From NCBI GenBank assembly GCA_033239005.1, contig BSQZ01000039.1, forward strand, positions 6,159,816 to 6,223,815: DNA of 64,000 nucleotides. The letters are read 5' to 3'. Shown here piece by piece: positions 10,870-34,700 of the stretch (its first letter is position 1; each line of letters starts with the position of its first letter). Origin of the DNA: Lamellibrachia satsuma (taxonomy: Eukaryota; Annelida; Polychaeta; Sabellida; Siboglinidae). The notes beneath the pieces are model-generated. The model was not told where the DNA came from. It ran no database searches and saw only the letters and a list, made by a program, of their open reading frames with translations. Position numbers and translations under genes: made by a program.

Positions 10870-11545
10870 CCAGTGTCGTCAAATGCTCGTGTTACTAGGT
10901 TGTTGCATGTTGTGTGGTTCTAACTGAATTGTTACACCCTCTTGTTATTAGGTCGTTGCATGTGATGTGACTCTAACTGTAATGCTACATCCTCGTGTTG
11001 CTAGGTTGTTACATGTTATCTGACCTGTTACACCCCGTGTTACTAGACTGTCATATGCTATGTGGCTCTGACATGTTACACCCTCGTGTTACTAAGTGGT
11101 TACATACGATGTGGCTCTAACTGATATGTTACACTTTTATGTTACTAGGTTGTTACATGTTGTGTGGCTCTTAGTGCCCTGCGTGGGCCGGGCTTTGGGT
11201 CCAAGCCCGGCCCGGCCCGCAGCGCAAACTAGAATTTAGTTTGCGGGCCTGGGCCGGGCTTGAAAAATTATTGCGGGCCTGGACCGGGCCTCTAACTGCT
11301 AATTGCGGGCCGGGCTTGGGAACAAATTCTAGGCCCGCGCAGGGAACTAGTGGCTCTATCTGCCCCGTTGCACCCCCGTGTTGTGCCTTGTGTTACTAGG
11401 TTGTTACATCTTGTGTGGCTCTATCTGACCTGTTACACCCTGGTGTTACTAGGTTGTTACATGTGTGGCTCTATCTGACCTGTTACACCCTGGTGTTACT
11501 AGGTTGTTACATGTTATGTGGCTCTATCTGCTCTTATGCCGCCAT
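10870..11545. repeat. Degenerate minisatellite of about 60 bp, interrupted by a MITE
   Basis: Units share GTGTTACTAGGTTGTTACAT and GTGGCTCTAACTG and vary in length. The MITE at 11172-11349 splits the array. Confidence 0.85.
11172..11349. mobile_element. hAT-like MITE, 178 bp, with 8-bp target-site duplication
   Basis: The left end is TAGTGCCCTGCGTGGGCC; the reverse complement of the right end is TAGTTCCCTGCGCGGGCC. Both sides are flanked by GTGGCTCT (11164-11171 and 11350-11357). The interior is very GC-rich (GGGCCGGGCTT repeats), unlike the surroundings. The 8-bp duplication is the hAT hallmark. Confidence 0.85.
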
Positions 11546-11866
11546 GTTATTGGCTGCCATATCCTGCATTACCACAGTAACGCACGCACCCAAAAGATAG
11601 CCCAACCAGTTTTTACAAATTAATATTTCATGTTAACAGGAATACATTGGCCCCACTATTTTGTTAAGATAGGATTCTGAGCTTAAATCTGGGTACGTTT
11701 CACATACTGGATATGTTTATAGCCAGCTTTGTTAAGCAGATCATCAGCTAAGACGCCCCCCCCATCATATACAAAACATATAAAACTCGTATGTCTCAAA
11801 ATCTGGTGCAAAATTAACATCTATCGGATACCCACCCCGAAAGGTCAGCAACACGAGACAGACAGG

Positions 11867-12095
11867 CAAGACAATCCCCATGCATGCGGGGCAAGACAAT
11901 CCCCATGCATGCGGGGCAAGACAATCCCCATGCATGTGGATCTAGACAATCCCCATGCATGTGGAGCTAGACAATCCCCATGCATGTGGGGCTAGACAAT
12001 CCCCATGCATGTGGAGCTAGACAATCCCCATGCATGTGGGGCTAGACAATCCCCATGCATGTGGAGTTAGACAATCCCCATGCATGTGGAGCAAG
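11867..12095. repeat. Minisatellite, 25-bp unit, about 9 copies, palindromic
   Basis: Each unit contains CCCCATGCATGCGGGG or a variant, a near-perfect palindrome centred on ATGCAT, joined by AAGACAAT or TAGACAAT. Confidence 0.95.
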
Positions 12096-12099
12096 ACGG

Positions 12100-13315
12100 T
12101 CCCTTGTCTTGTCCCATTGGCACAATCACAATGAACAAAATGTAGTATACATTGACCAATTATGTTTAATATGTTTCAATATAATATGACCGTTGCATAA
12201 TTTCGTTCTGCTAGTTTGTGGGCTGTAATTATGATAGAATATTGCAAAAACCAATATTATATCATAATGGCCTGATACATTGCTATCATACCATTTTAAG
12301 TTCATGCAATAGTTCGTTCATAAGTGCACAACATTGCCTATTTCATGTGCTTACCGCATAAATAAAGTTGTGGTAGATAATATATCGGCTCAGTATTCAT
12401 GAGAACATAGACATTAGTACTAGTCGACAGTTCAGATATTTACTATTAACATTTAATATATCAGTAGGGGAAGGTGAGGCTTGTCCACATACCTAATTTT
12501 TGACCAAACCACGTATTAGTTGGTTTCAAAACCATGTTCTACGGTAGCACCTCATACTTGAACCGGCGAATTGAACTCGTTTGTGTTGGTAAAAAATTAA
12601 TTAAATGTTGTTTTTACAGAATATCATTTAAGTTATACATAATATTAATGCGTACCTTACACATAAAATAATATATGCATATTGGTGGCTTATTAATTTT
12701 TGGAATGTGTATTATTGTTGTCGTTGCACAAATAATTTACTGCCAAAGACCATGTGTGTGGAAAAAATTTACAATCTTCTCACGCCAGTCATTTGGGGGG
12801 CATATCCACATAGACGCGTGTGTGTCATTAGAATATATATTTAATTTCTTTTGTCTGTATTTACGATGTTTGAATCATTGTAACAAAAAACAGACATGAT
12901 ACGGGGATACTGAGCAGCTAACCCGTGTTACATTGTGGAGGGTTTGGCAGGAAGTAGGTGTGGAGGTGGGATTTTGAGGTAGGATGTGTTAAAAAAAGTA
13001 ATTTTATGACGTGATAATGTGGATTCATGGTTCATGTATCGTGAAGCGTATAATTGTAATGTTTTTATTCCATGTCCTTTTGGCTTGTTTGTTGCTTTCC
13101 ATGTGCGCTGAAGTTGAGATTTTACACATCCAGTTCACCAGTTATCATCCAATTTAGGCCTGTCGGGATGTCACTCACAAACAGTAATTGTTCTTTTAAG
13201 AGTTTCCACAGTTGCACAGGACTGCAGTAATTTTATTCAACATCTGGCTTCAGAGTTCAATCGCTTGATTTCTATAAAAAAGGTCAGTCATCTTTCTACA
13301 TCACACAACAATATA
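12100..13315. other. Intergenic stretch, nothing recognised
   Basis: AT-rich, with no supported exon, array or repeat family. It lies between the start of the LamG/CBM14-like gene and the 3' end of RFC5. Confidence 0.5.
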
Positions 13316-13625
13316 ATGACATAGAATGTAGCTACAACACTGTGTATGACATAGAATGTAGCTACAACACTGTGTATGACACAGAATGTAGCTACAACAC
13401 TGTGTATGACATAGAATGTAGCTACAACACTGTGTATGACATAGAATGTAGCTACAACACTGTGTATGACATAGAATGTAGCTACAACACTGTGTATGAC
13501 ATAGAATGTAGCTACAACACTGTGTATGACATAGAATGTAGCTACAACACTGTGTACGACATAGAATGTAGCTACAACATTGTGTATGACATAGAATGTA
13601 GCTACAACACTGTGTATGACATCTT
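13316..13625. repeat. Minisatellite, 30-bp unit, 10 copies
   Basis: The unit is GACATAGAATGTAGCTACAA followed by CACTGTGTAT, almost invariant. It is located 360 bp downstream of the RFC5 stop codon. Confidence 0.95.
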
Positions 13626-13860
13626 GTTCCTCTGAGTATTCATATGTCTGTCTGTCTAGCTCGTCTGTTAATTTGCAGTGTTGCACAGAGTGTCAATACA
13701 ATCTGTGTGACACATCACACCTAACCTGTCAACTCAAGGCATGTAACACGACAGTAAAGTCTCAACAACTTCAATGTCAACTTCAACCTGCAAAACTCAA
13801 CCGAATGACCACATTGGTGTGTGTCATACCATCATGATGTGTCACCCTACATCATGTTGC

Positions 13861-13987
13861 GAGTCATCTGTTATGTCACTGTATCATGACGCGTCCTGCA
13901 AGACCATGTTGCGAGTCATCTGTTGTGTCACTGTATCATGACGCATCCTGCAAGACCATGTTGCGAGTCGTCTGTTGTGTCACTGTA

Positions 13988-14016
<29 letters not shown>
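13861..14016 (-). repeat. Three tandem copies of the RFC5 C-terminal end and stop codon (52-bp unit)
   Basis: The true RFC5 end (codons RNMVLQDAS and TGA) is followed downstream by three further 52-bp units. Each repeats the same last ten codons, the TGA and about 20 nt of 3' UTR (ATACAGTGACA...). Unit starts are at 13861, 13913 and 13965 on the plus strand, in register with the authentic copy at 14017. Confidence 0.9.
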
Positions 14017-24552
<10,536 letters not shown>

Positions 24553-25421
24553 CTTTTTAGGTGCTAGTTTCGCGGTTTATTCCTAGTCAACACTAACCGA
24601 TCATTTTGAAAACCGTCACGCTGATTGCAGTCTTTTTATCGCACTTTAATACTCGTTTTAATACAGTTCTCTGCTAGAAATATTACCAGAGATGCCCAAC
24701 TATCATTTGGAGATTGCATTGTTATTATAAAAATTAATTGTCTTAAAAAATGCGCATATCTACTGCCAAAAAGTTACAATCTACGTTGCCGTCCCCGACA
24801 CAACACCGTTCTAACACCGCAATATATAAATGCGCAAAGCCGTCTATGCTTGTGATTTATTTAAATGTTTATAAGATAGTATACCTATACCAGTTCAGTT
24901 TATGAACGTTTGAAGTGCAATTAAATCTCAGTGTTGTTCGATAAATATAATACGTGCATACTATAATTGCAAACGTAGTATTTGCTATGCATTTTTTTTA
25001 TTCCATATTCATTAATTTTTCATCATCGTTCGGAGAGGAAAGAAATCGGAAGAATATAATTCATGGAAAATAATATTAGTATGTTTCAAGCTTCATTTAT
25101 AAGTGGTTTACTCCAAACAAGCCATTGTTGTGTTAATGTAGGAGTTTCGTTGAGTAATTTGTGTCAAGATAGCTTGTTTGTGCCAGAAACGGACACAAGT
25201 GAAGTGGGGCCCCCTTTGAAGTGATCGATTGGCACGTGCTCGTTGACATTTGTCTAGTCACGTTCGAACGCCACTCACGCGAGATTTGCTTGAGTTTTCA
25301 ACATGGCTACGATGTTGATCCCAGTGTCTGCGGAAACTTGAAAAAAATTGAGGCCTTAAGATGCGAATGCAGCGTCCTGTGATAATCAACTGTTTCAATT
25401 TTGCGCTAAGGCATTCCGAAA
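24553..25421. promoter_or_regulatory. Divergent intergenic region between RFC5 and KSR starts
   Basis: Less than 0.9 kb separates the two start codons, which point away from each other, so both promoters and 5' UTRs must lie here or in unseen upstream exons. No clear TATA box was seen. AT-rich sequence fills most of it, with a more GC-rich part at 25190-25420. Confidence 0.65.
25303..25341 (+). promoter_or_regulatory. Upstream ORF 1 before KSR
   Basis: ATG in AACATGG (strong context), 12 codons, TGA. It would be translated if transcription starts upstream of 25300. Confidence 0.4.
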
Positions 25422-25429
25422 ATGTCTGA
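25361..25429 (+). promoter_or_regulatory. Upstream ORF 2, overlapping the KSR start
   Basis: ATG at 25361 opens 22 codons in another frame and stops at 25427-25429, seven bases past the KSR ATG. Overlap with the main start usually lowers translation, so this may hold KSR output down. Confidence 0.4.
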
Positions 25430-25604
25430 GCGCAAAGAACGTGGTAGCATGGCGAATGAGCGCGATGATGCGATCAAAAGAGCGATCGAGCTCTGTCATA
25501 TGACCCAGTGTATGATAGACATTACGGCAAAACAGTTGGATGGATTGCGAACTGTCTGCTCGACTTCGGAGGAAATTACACAGAAAGAGATCCGTGAATC
25601 AGAG
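25422..25604 (+). CDS. KSR: KSR exon 1
   Basis: 61 codons from an ATG with A at -3, donor GAG|GTGAGA. Segments [20 protein letters not shown] and [18 protein letters not shown] match the KSR N-terminal CA1 region (GLRTKC..S.DLTQQEIR in vertebrates). A second in-frame ATG at 25449 is a possible alternative start. Confidence 0.9.
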
Positions 25605-28600
25605 GTGAGACCTTGTTGCATCACCACGACAGCCTTGCTGCGACTTAGTCACAGTAGAACTTAGAAGTGATGGTCTAAAAAGGTTATAGTCATAGTCATA
25701 GATCTGCAGAGAATCAATCATGTAATTTCCAATCAACAAAAACAGTGCAAAGAACACTAATATATGTTTGAAATATTTTTAGTTAGAAGTTTCATAAACT
25801 GCTTTATCTATACATTTTGTTGATACGTGTCACAATTAAACATCACAACAGTGTTGTTGTGTATATCGTACATCAAACTGCCCCTTGCCTTGTCCCTACT
25901 CCAAAATTATATGTTAACCCATGTTTCTTTAGAATAAACCTTTCATGACAGATGCATTTTATATCAGAGGTTACAGATCAGACAGTAACTTGGTTTCAGT
26001 GCAATCACAATTTGTATAAATGTATTTACAAATAAGGAACCTGGATAAAAGAGTATCAACTGACAGCTGCAGCTTTGTTTGTCCAAATGCCTTTGGAAAA
26101 TGCATAATCTTTTCCATATGTCATTCACAATAGGCAATACTGATCGTAACATTTTATATATAAGTATTGAAGGGGAATTGTGCCTGCCAAAATGGTCTAG
26201 TAGTTAGAGCACTGGACTGTCAATCGATTGAAGTCTTTCGATGGGGTTCAAGTCCACTCCTACTGTTTTGAAACTTGGGCAGTTTTGTTCACCCCACATT
26301 GTTTTTTGGAGTAGACATTAAAAGGGGTCCACACAGGGAAATGGAAAAAACAGTGCATCTTGCAGAGCTGGTGATCTCGATCTCTAAACTTGCTACTACC
26401 TCCCAGTTTAATGCAATAGCAGAGTTATAGTCTCGATGTTGGATGAAGTTGGAAATTAATTACTAAATTAGTAAGATCAAACAGCAAAACCACAAACCAG
26501 TCCTGTATAATCGAGTCGATAAGCCTTGAAGAGAGGGTTGACTCGTACCCAGAAGAAGAAGATAACTATCGCTATGAATTGCAACTTTCACTTGTCATTG
26601 CATACATAAACACTGAGAATCATAAACTAGATATATGCATACATATACATCCATTTAACTATTACGTTAGTCCTTGCTGCAGTTATGTCATTTATCAGTG
26701 CCTGGATTTCCAGGCACACCTAGAAGATGCGAGTATAGTAGATTTTGAACACATAACAGATAGCACCTTATGTCACATTGTTTATACATATATAATAATA
26801 TAGACGAGTGTATATATGTAGGTTAGGACAGAATCATTGTAAAGCATGTTATATAATTCCTGACAGTCAATTTGGGGGAGTTTTTGTACGTATCGCATAC
26901 AGCTTCCACTACTACAGCATATGTTTCTTTTGTGGTGGTCGTTGGAGATTCTTCAATAATATAACATGCATAAAATATTTTGAACAGACGACAAATCATA
27001 CATAATCAAAGCATCGTCACGCAAGTAATGTCATGCTTGTCAGAATACAGTCAGTAGCTTGCTTAAAATTGACTGACCAAAACTGGTTTTACATTTCCAG
27101 AAAGTGAACCTGGTATTTTTAATATGCTATTTGGAACGAAAAAGTGCACAGAACACAATATTTAATGTTTTTTTTTATGCGGAATGATTGAATGAATGCA
27201 CTGGCATAGAAAAAATGAGGTAATAATGTTGTTTAGCTGCATTAATAATTTAGACCAGTCTATTTCACAATTACCGTACATATTTGGATTACTATTTTTG
27301 GCCGACCAAGCGGACCGACCCATTTTTTTGTTAAATAAAATCCGTTAACCAACTAGCAGTAATAAAAAATAAAAAGACTCTCTACTTTCAGACATTCTTG
27401 GTTCAGTCCTCATTGTGAATTGTCAATATTTGCTGACTGTAACTGTGTTTGTGCAGAATGGACATGTACTATTAGTCTTGTAGCTAGCACCATATAATAT
27501 ATAAGATCAATATTGATAAACCCAAAAACTACAATAACAGCCTATCCACGGTTATATATGGAATAATCTGCTTGGGCTGACACTAAGTCTGACAGAAAGT
27601 CTGGGTGATACGTGCAGGTCACTCAGTAACAAAGTAAAAAAATGCGAACTTTAGAGGCAGTGAGGGCCGTGTCAAAGTACTAGTAGGTTATGTAGTAGGG
27701 GCATGTTGGCTCAGTGGTCAGGAGGCCAAACTGTCAGTCGAGAGGACTGAAGTTCCAGTTCGTCTACTGTTATTTCAAAACCAAGTGCAATTTTGTTCAC
27801 CCTACTTTGCCTGTGTCTTTTGGAATAGACTGGAAACCGGGGTCCTTTCTACCTGGAGAAGTAAAAGATGCAAGGGTAAATGTATAGTGTCATGGAAAAA
27901 TTACCATGTTAGCCCTAGAATTGATTGTTTGCAGTATACAAGTTGAGTACGAGGATGCACATAATTATTGAGGGCCAGGGCTGCTACAGTGCTAAAGGAC
28001 GCAACTTTTTGAATAAGAAACAGAAAGGTCATGGTTAGAAGCACCAGACTAGAGACAGTGGCTATGACCTTCCGACGATTTACAGACACCTGCTGTCATG
28101 TGACATCGTACATGGTCACATGGCTGTCAACCAGCATGTAGCGATGTTGAGGAACATCCTGAAAGTTACCTAAAATACTTTTCAGCCTTAGACTCTGAAA
28201 AGTAAAGATGGGCTTCACATCAAGATTGGCTATAAAATTTTATAATAAGTATGTTTGACACACCTATGGCTGATAATATGCCTTTACAACTTTGAATCCA
28301 CAGAGATCCTTGCCTCGTATTACATTACGTAATCATGTCACTGAAGAGGTCAAGAATTGTGTTCTGTTGTATCTTCATTGTGGTGATAACCTTGAGTCAT
28401 ACGTACTCAGCTGTATTCTGGACTTCCTGATTCATTGGTACTGGTTGGAGCTAGTTACTTCACTGAATCAGTGAATCAGTCATATAAAATAGGCATGGGA
28501 CACGCCGTACTGGTAGATAATCCTATGTTATGAGTGCGTGTAATCTGGCAATATTCGCTCGCCAAATGAAAATCTAGTTACAAACCCATAGTGCTGTGCT

Positions 28601-28750
28601 TGGTTCTTGAAAGGTAAAACAATGCAAGATTGTAATAATTTCTTATAAATACAGTAAATTCCATAAATCTACCTCTGGAAGATCCAGATTTTACATTTTT
28701 TCTCATGATGTGTTCTAACCAGGTTTTCTGTTTCATGTAAAGGTAAGTTG

Positions 28751-28792
<42 letters not shown>

Positions 28793-31700
28793 CAGTATTC
28801 AATCCTTGGGACTGTTCAAAGCACTTTATACTTCACCCCCTGGCAAACTTCTGTAGGAAGCATTCAGCCATGTTGCAATTACTGCGCAAATACTATACGT
28901 TCAGATACCCATCTCTGTCTGTAGCTGAGTGAACTGTGGCAACATGGGATGGACAAAACTGCCAAAGCTTCAAAACGGCAGCAAGAGGATTTGATCCCGG
29001 GTTCTCTCGATCAAGAGCCCAACATTCTAATTGCTACTGTACCCCACATTGTGGTGACCTCCAACAATTTTCTTTCTTCTTGTCAAGTACCTCTTCATTA
29101 TGTATTGTTAAAGTGAAACAAAAGTCGTAGTTTTGGGGCTATGCACATAAAAGAGATAATAAAAACTAACATGTGCACCTAAAATCAAGAATATCATGCC
29201 AGTGGTTAACTCACAATGTGTTCTAAAAGTTGGAGATTCTGATCATTTCTCCAAATGACCGCAGGCCGACATGTTAACCAGCGCGATCGATAAGCACAGT
29301 TCTGTGAAAAACTAAAGTGAAGTATTAAGCAGAACCAATGCAGAGTCTCAAACAAACGTGAAAGAAGACTAGTTATATAAGTTGTGTTTGGATGCAAACA
29401 GCATGGCCATATCCTATTGGCAAGAATGGGAATAGTTGTATACATGCATATTTTCATTTGGCGAGCAAATGTTGCCAGAATACTGCACTTGTGATGTAGT
29501 GTTATCTAACAGTATGGCACAGCCAATGAAATTGAGATGTGTGTTCAACAAGGTTTTCCTAGTAAACCACTAGCGTGATATTCTTAATTGAAGTTACAAA
29601 TGGTTATGTTTTAATAACTCTTATAGGTGCATAGGCCATCAAGGCTGAAAATCATGACTTTTGTTTCACTTCAATGACCAGATACTGCATGCACTCCATA
29701 CCAATGTTTTACTAATCTTTGCTTGACCTCTTTGTCTATTCTTTTTATTAGTAAGAGTTGTAACTTTTTTATTGGAAGAACATGTCAACAAAACTGTCAA
29801 AAAACCCACAAGGATAATGGTAATAATATTCACTCATTAAACAAAAAATATATTTTTCAAAAGTTTATTTTGCCAACCACCAATAAGATTATAGGTTGTG
29901 TTTTAATAATGGATAAAATGTGTTTACCAGTTTGTTGTGATGCACTGATGGTTTTGCCAGGCCAATTTTTATTGTGGTACAAACCTGTTTTTGCCACATG
30001 GGGACAAAAACCTGCCACATTAGAAAGGTGTAGCAGCATTATCTTGTTTACAATTAGGCTGACTGTTGATGTAGTGAAAGTATTATAACTACTCAGAGTT
30101 GTACTTGAAGTTGACATATTTGCTGAAGATATCAGTGCAGGCCTGTTGACAACTCAACAGTTGAGATGTATATTCCAGGGAAGATTGTGGGAAATAAATG
30201 ATGTTCCCAGGGGCTATCTCCCAGGGCAGGGAGGGAACTATCTCCCTGCCTGGAGTCCCAGGGCAGGGATTGGGAATGAATGTAGTGCATCTTTGGGCCA
30301 ACTAAGGATAACCTGTTGTAGCTCTATAAATATATTCATGCCATGGCATTTGATTGGTGATATACATCAGGTGTTTGGACATCTAATGGTCAGTGAGGGG
30401 GCATTTGGGGTCAGTGTGTAGGGGTTGGGTGCTGGATTTAGACTGTTTACCCCAGGATAACATTGGTTTAAACTTTGTGTTAACTCGGGTTTTATAGCTC
30501 GCAAAATGTGCATTCAGTGTATGCAGTGCTACTGCACATATAATACATTTAACACCAGATAGACCCAAAAATACCCAGAATCATATATCAGAAGGCACCT
30601 ACAAATTTGACCACTAAAACTGAACGTTCTGGTTCTAAAGGTTCTTTCTCTGGAATTCTGTTGTTCTCTCATCTCATTTTAGAATAATTTCACACAAAGA
30701 TCAAACCTGTCTTGAATCCACTGTGATGCTGTGATGTGCTAGCTCTAGTATCCACTATGACATGCTAGCTCTAGTATCCACTATGACATGCTAGCTCTAG
30801 TATCCACTATGACATGCTAGCTCTAGTATCCACTATGACATGCTAGCTCTAGTATCCACTACGACATGCTCGCTCTAGTATCCACTGTGACATGCTCGCT
30901 CTAGTATCCACTACGACATGCTCGCTCTAGTATCCACTATGACATGCTAGCTCTAGTATCCACTACGACATGCTCGCTCTAGTATCCACTGTGACATGCT
31001 CGCTCTAGTATCCACTACGACATGCTCGCTCTAGTATCCACTATGACATGCTCACTCTAGTATCCACTACGACATGCTCGCTCTAGTATCCACTGTGACA
31101 TGCTCGCTCTAGTATCCACTACGACATGCTCGCTCTAGTATCCACTATGACATGCTCACTCTAGTATCCACTACGACATGCTCGCTCTAGTATCCACTGT
31201 GACATGCTAGCTCTAGTATCCAATACAACATGCAGCTCTAGTATCCACTACGACATGCTCGCTCTAGTATCCACTGTAACATGCTCGCTCTAGTATCCGC
31301 TATGACATGCTCGCTCTAGTATCCGCTACGACATGCTCGCTCTAGTATCCACTGTGACATGCTCGCTCTAGTATCCGCTATGACATGCTCGCTCTAGTAT
31401 CCACTGTGACATGCTAGCTCTAGTATCCGCTACGACATGCTCGCTCTAGTATCCACTGTGACATGCTAGCTCTAGTATCCGCTACGACATGCTCGCTCTA
31501 GTATCCACTGTGACATGCTAGCTCTAGTATCCGCTACGACATGCTCGCTCTAGTATCCACTGTGACATGCTAGCTCTAGTATCCGCTACGACATGCTCGC
31601 TCTAGTATCCACTGTGACATGCTAGCTCTAGTATCCACTGTGACATGCTCGCTCTACTGTCCGCTGTGACATGCAGCTCTAGTATCCACTATGACATGCT

Positions 31701-34700
31701 CGCTCTAGTATCCACTATGACATGCTCGCTCTAGTATCCACTGTGACATGCTCGCTCTAGTATCCACTGTGACATGCTAGCTCTAGTATCCACTGTGACA
31801 TGCTCGCTGTAGTATCCACTGTGATATGCCAGCTCTAGTATCCACTGTTTAGGTTTGATATCACCGGGCAAATTATAAAATTATTTGTCACTGGATCTGG
31901 TAAAAATTTAGCAAAAATATTCCAGCTCTATATGCTATGACATAAAGCTTTTACACGTTACCCCATCCAACGACCAAATAAATTCTTTCGAAAAGTACCC
32001 TTTTTTAATAAATTCATTGCTTGTATTACTTATTTATTATTATTAAACATTTATAATGTGCCATACATCTGGGTGAATCACCTGCTCAAAGGTGCTACAG
32101 TTGTACATATATAAGTAAAATACATTAAAATTAGCTAAAACAGATTAAAGTAATAAATTAAATGCGTTAACATTTTAAATAACTAAAATAAGTAAGGTGC
32201 TTAAATTAGCTAAATAAATAGGTTGAATAAATTTGTTTATAAAACACCATAAATACATAAATGAAACGTGTCAACAGAGTCAGCATCCCTGACTGCGTGA
32301 GGCAGGGCATTCCATAGAATCAGCCCAGCCACCCAGAATGAACAATGGCCATAGCATTCCAAGTGATATCTAGGGACCGACCTTGTTCAGCGGATCAAAG
32401 TTGTTCACACAAGTCAGAACATCAATGACCCTGATTTACCACAGGCTAATGGAATTGAGGGTGGAGTTTTAATGACCACTGAACAAGTACTGTAGGTGGG
32501 CTACTTGACCACCTCCCAGAGTGGACCTACAGGTAGTTTATGACTGTGTTGATTCACCTCCCAGGGTTGGCAGAATAAGTCTGTTAATTAGTTTCCTTTG
32601 GTGGGTCCTCCATGCATTCCTAGCTCTTGTGCTGTTGCTTGCAACAAGGAAGTCAACCTGTCATCAGTCTTACCTGTTGACGTGTTTATGTGCAGCGGTT
32701 GTCAACACTTCCTGGTAGCAGTGTCTATTGTTGTGTTCCAATGCGCTCGTATTTACCATGAATACGAGTTCATGACACATATATATAGTTCTCCAGGTGA
32801 CATGGAGCGCGGTGGTCTAGGTGGTAGAGTGTGGGGTGTGGTGGTCTAGGTGGTAGAGTGTGGGGTGGGGTGGTCTAGGTGGTAGAGTGTGGGGTGTGGT
32901 AGTCTAGGTGGTAGAGTGTGGGGTGTGGTAGTCTAGGTGGTAGAGTGTGGGGTGTGGTGGTCTAGGTGGTAGAGTGTGGGGTGTGGTGGTCTAGGTGGTA
33001 GAGTGTGGGGTGTGGTAGTCTAGGTGGTAGAGTGTGGGGTGTGGTGGTCTAGGTGGTAGAGTGTGGGGTGGGGTGGTCTAGGTGGTAGAGTGTGGGGTGT
33101 GGTAGTCTAGGTGGTAGAGTGGGGGGTGTGGTGGTCTAGGTGGTAGGGTGTGGGGCGTGGTGGTCTAGGTGGTAGAGTGTGGGGTGTGGTGATCTAGGTG
33201 GTAGTGTGGGGTGTGGTGGTCTAGGTGGTAGAGCGTGGGGTGTGGTGGTCTAGGTGGTAGAGTGTGGGGTGTGGTGATCTAGGTGGTAGAGCGTGGGGTG
33301 TGGTGGTCTAGGTGGTAGAGTGTGGGGTGGGGTGGTCTAGGTGGTAGAGTGTGGGGTGTGGTGGTCTAGGTGGTAGAGCGTGGGGTGTGGTGGTCTAGGT
33401 GGTAGAGTGTGGGGTGTGGTGGTCTAGGTGGTAGAGCGTGGGGTGTGGTGGTCTAGGTGGTAGAGTGTGGGGTGGGGTGGTCTAGGTGGTAGAGTGTGGG
33501 TTGTGGTGGTCTAGGTGGTAGAGTGTGGGGTGTGGTGGTCTAGGTGGTAGAGTGTGGGGTGTGGTGGTCTAGGTGGTAGAGTGTGGGGTGTGGTGGTCTA
33601 GGTGGTAGAGTGTGGGGTGGGGTGGTCTAGGTGGTAGAGTGTGGGGTGTGGTGGTCTAGGTGGTAGAGTATGGGGTGTGGTGGTCTAGGTGGTAGAGTGT
33701 GGGGTGTGGTGGTCTAGGTGGTAGAGTGTGGGGTGTGGTGGTCTAGGTGGTAGAGTGTGGGGTGTGGTGGTCTAGGTGGTAGAGTGTGGGGTGTGGTGGT
33801 CTAGGTGGTAGAGTGTGGGGTGGGGTGGTCTAGGTGGTAGAGTGTGGGGTGTGGTGGTCTAGGTGGTAGAGTGTGGGGTGTGGTGGTCTAGGTGGTAGAG
33901 TGTGGGGTGTGGTGGTCTAGGTGGTAGAGTGTGGGGTGTGGTGGTCTAGGTGGTAGAGTGTGGGGTGTGGTGGTCTAGGTGGTAGAGTGTGGGGTGTGGT
34001 GGTCTAGGTGGTAGAGTGTGGGGTGTGGTGGTCTAGGTGGTAGAGTGTGGGGTGTGGTGGTCTAGGTGGTAGAGTGTGGGGTGTGGTAGTCTAGGTGGTA
34101 GAGTGTGGGGTGTGGTGGTCTAGGTGGTAGAGTGTGGGGTGTGGTGGTCTAGGTGGTAGAGTGTGGGGGGTGGTCTAGGTGGTAGAGTGGGGTGTGGTGG
34201 TCTAGGTGGTAGAGAGTGGGGTGTGGTGGTCTAGGTGGTAGAGTGTGGGGTGTGGTGGTCTAGGTGGTAGAGTGTGGGGTGTGGTGGTCTAGGTGGTAGA
34301 GTGTGGGGTGTGGTGGTCTAGGTGGTAGAGTGTGGGGTGTGGTGGTCTAGGTGGTAGAGTGTGGGGTGTGGTGGTCTAGGTGGTAGAGTGTGGGGTGTGG
34401 TGGTGTAGGTGGTAGAGTGTGGGGTGTGGTGGTCTAGGTGGTAGAGTGTGGGGTGTGGTGGTCTAGGTGGTAGAGTGTGGGGTGTGGTAGTCTAGGTGGT
34501 AGAGTGTGGGGTGTGGTGGTCTAGGTGGTAGAGTGTGGGGTGTGGTGGTCTAGGTGGTAGAGTGTGGGGTGGGGTGGTCTAGGTGGTAGAGTGTGGGGTG
34601 TGGTGGTCTAGGTGGTAGAGTGGGGGGTGTGGTGGTCTAGGTGGTAGAGTGTGGGGTGTGGTGGTCTAGGTGGTAGAGTGTGGGGTGTGGTGGTCTAGGT

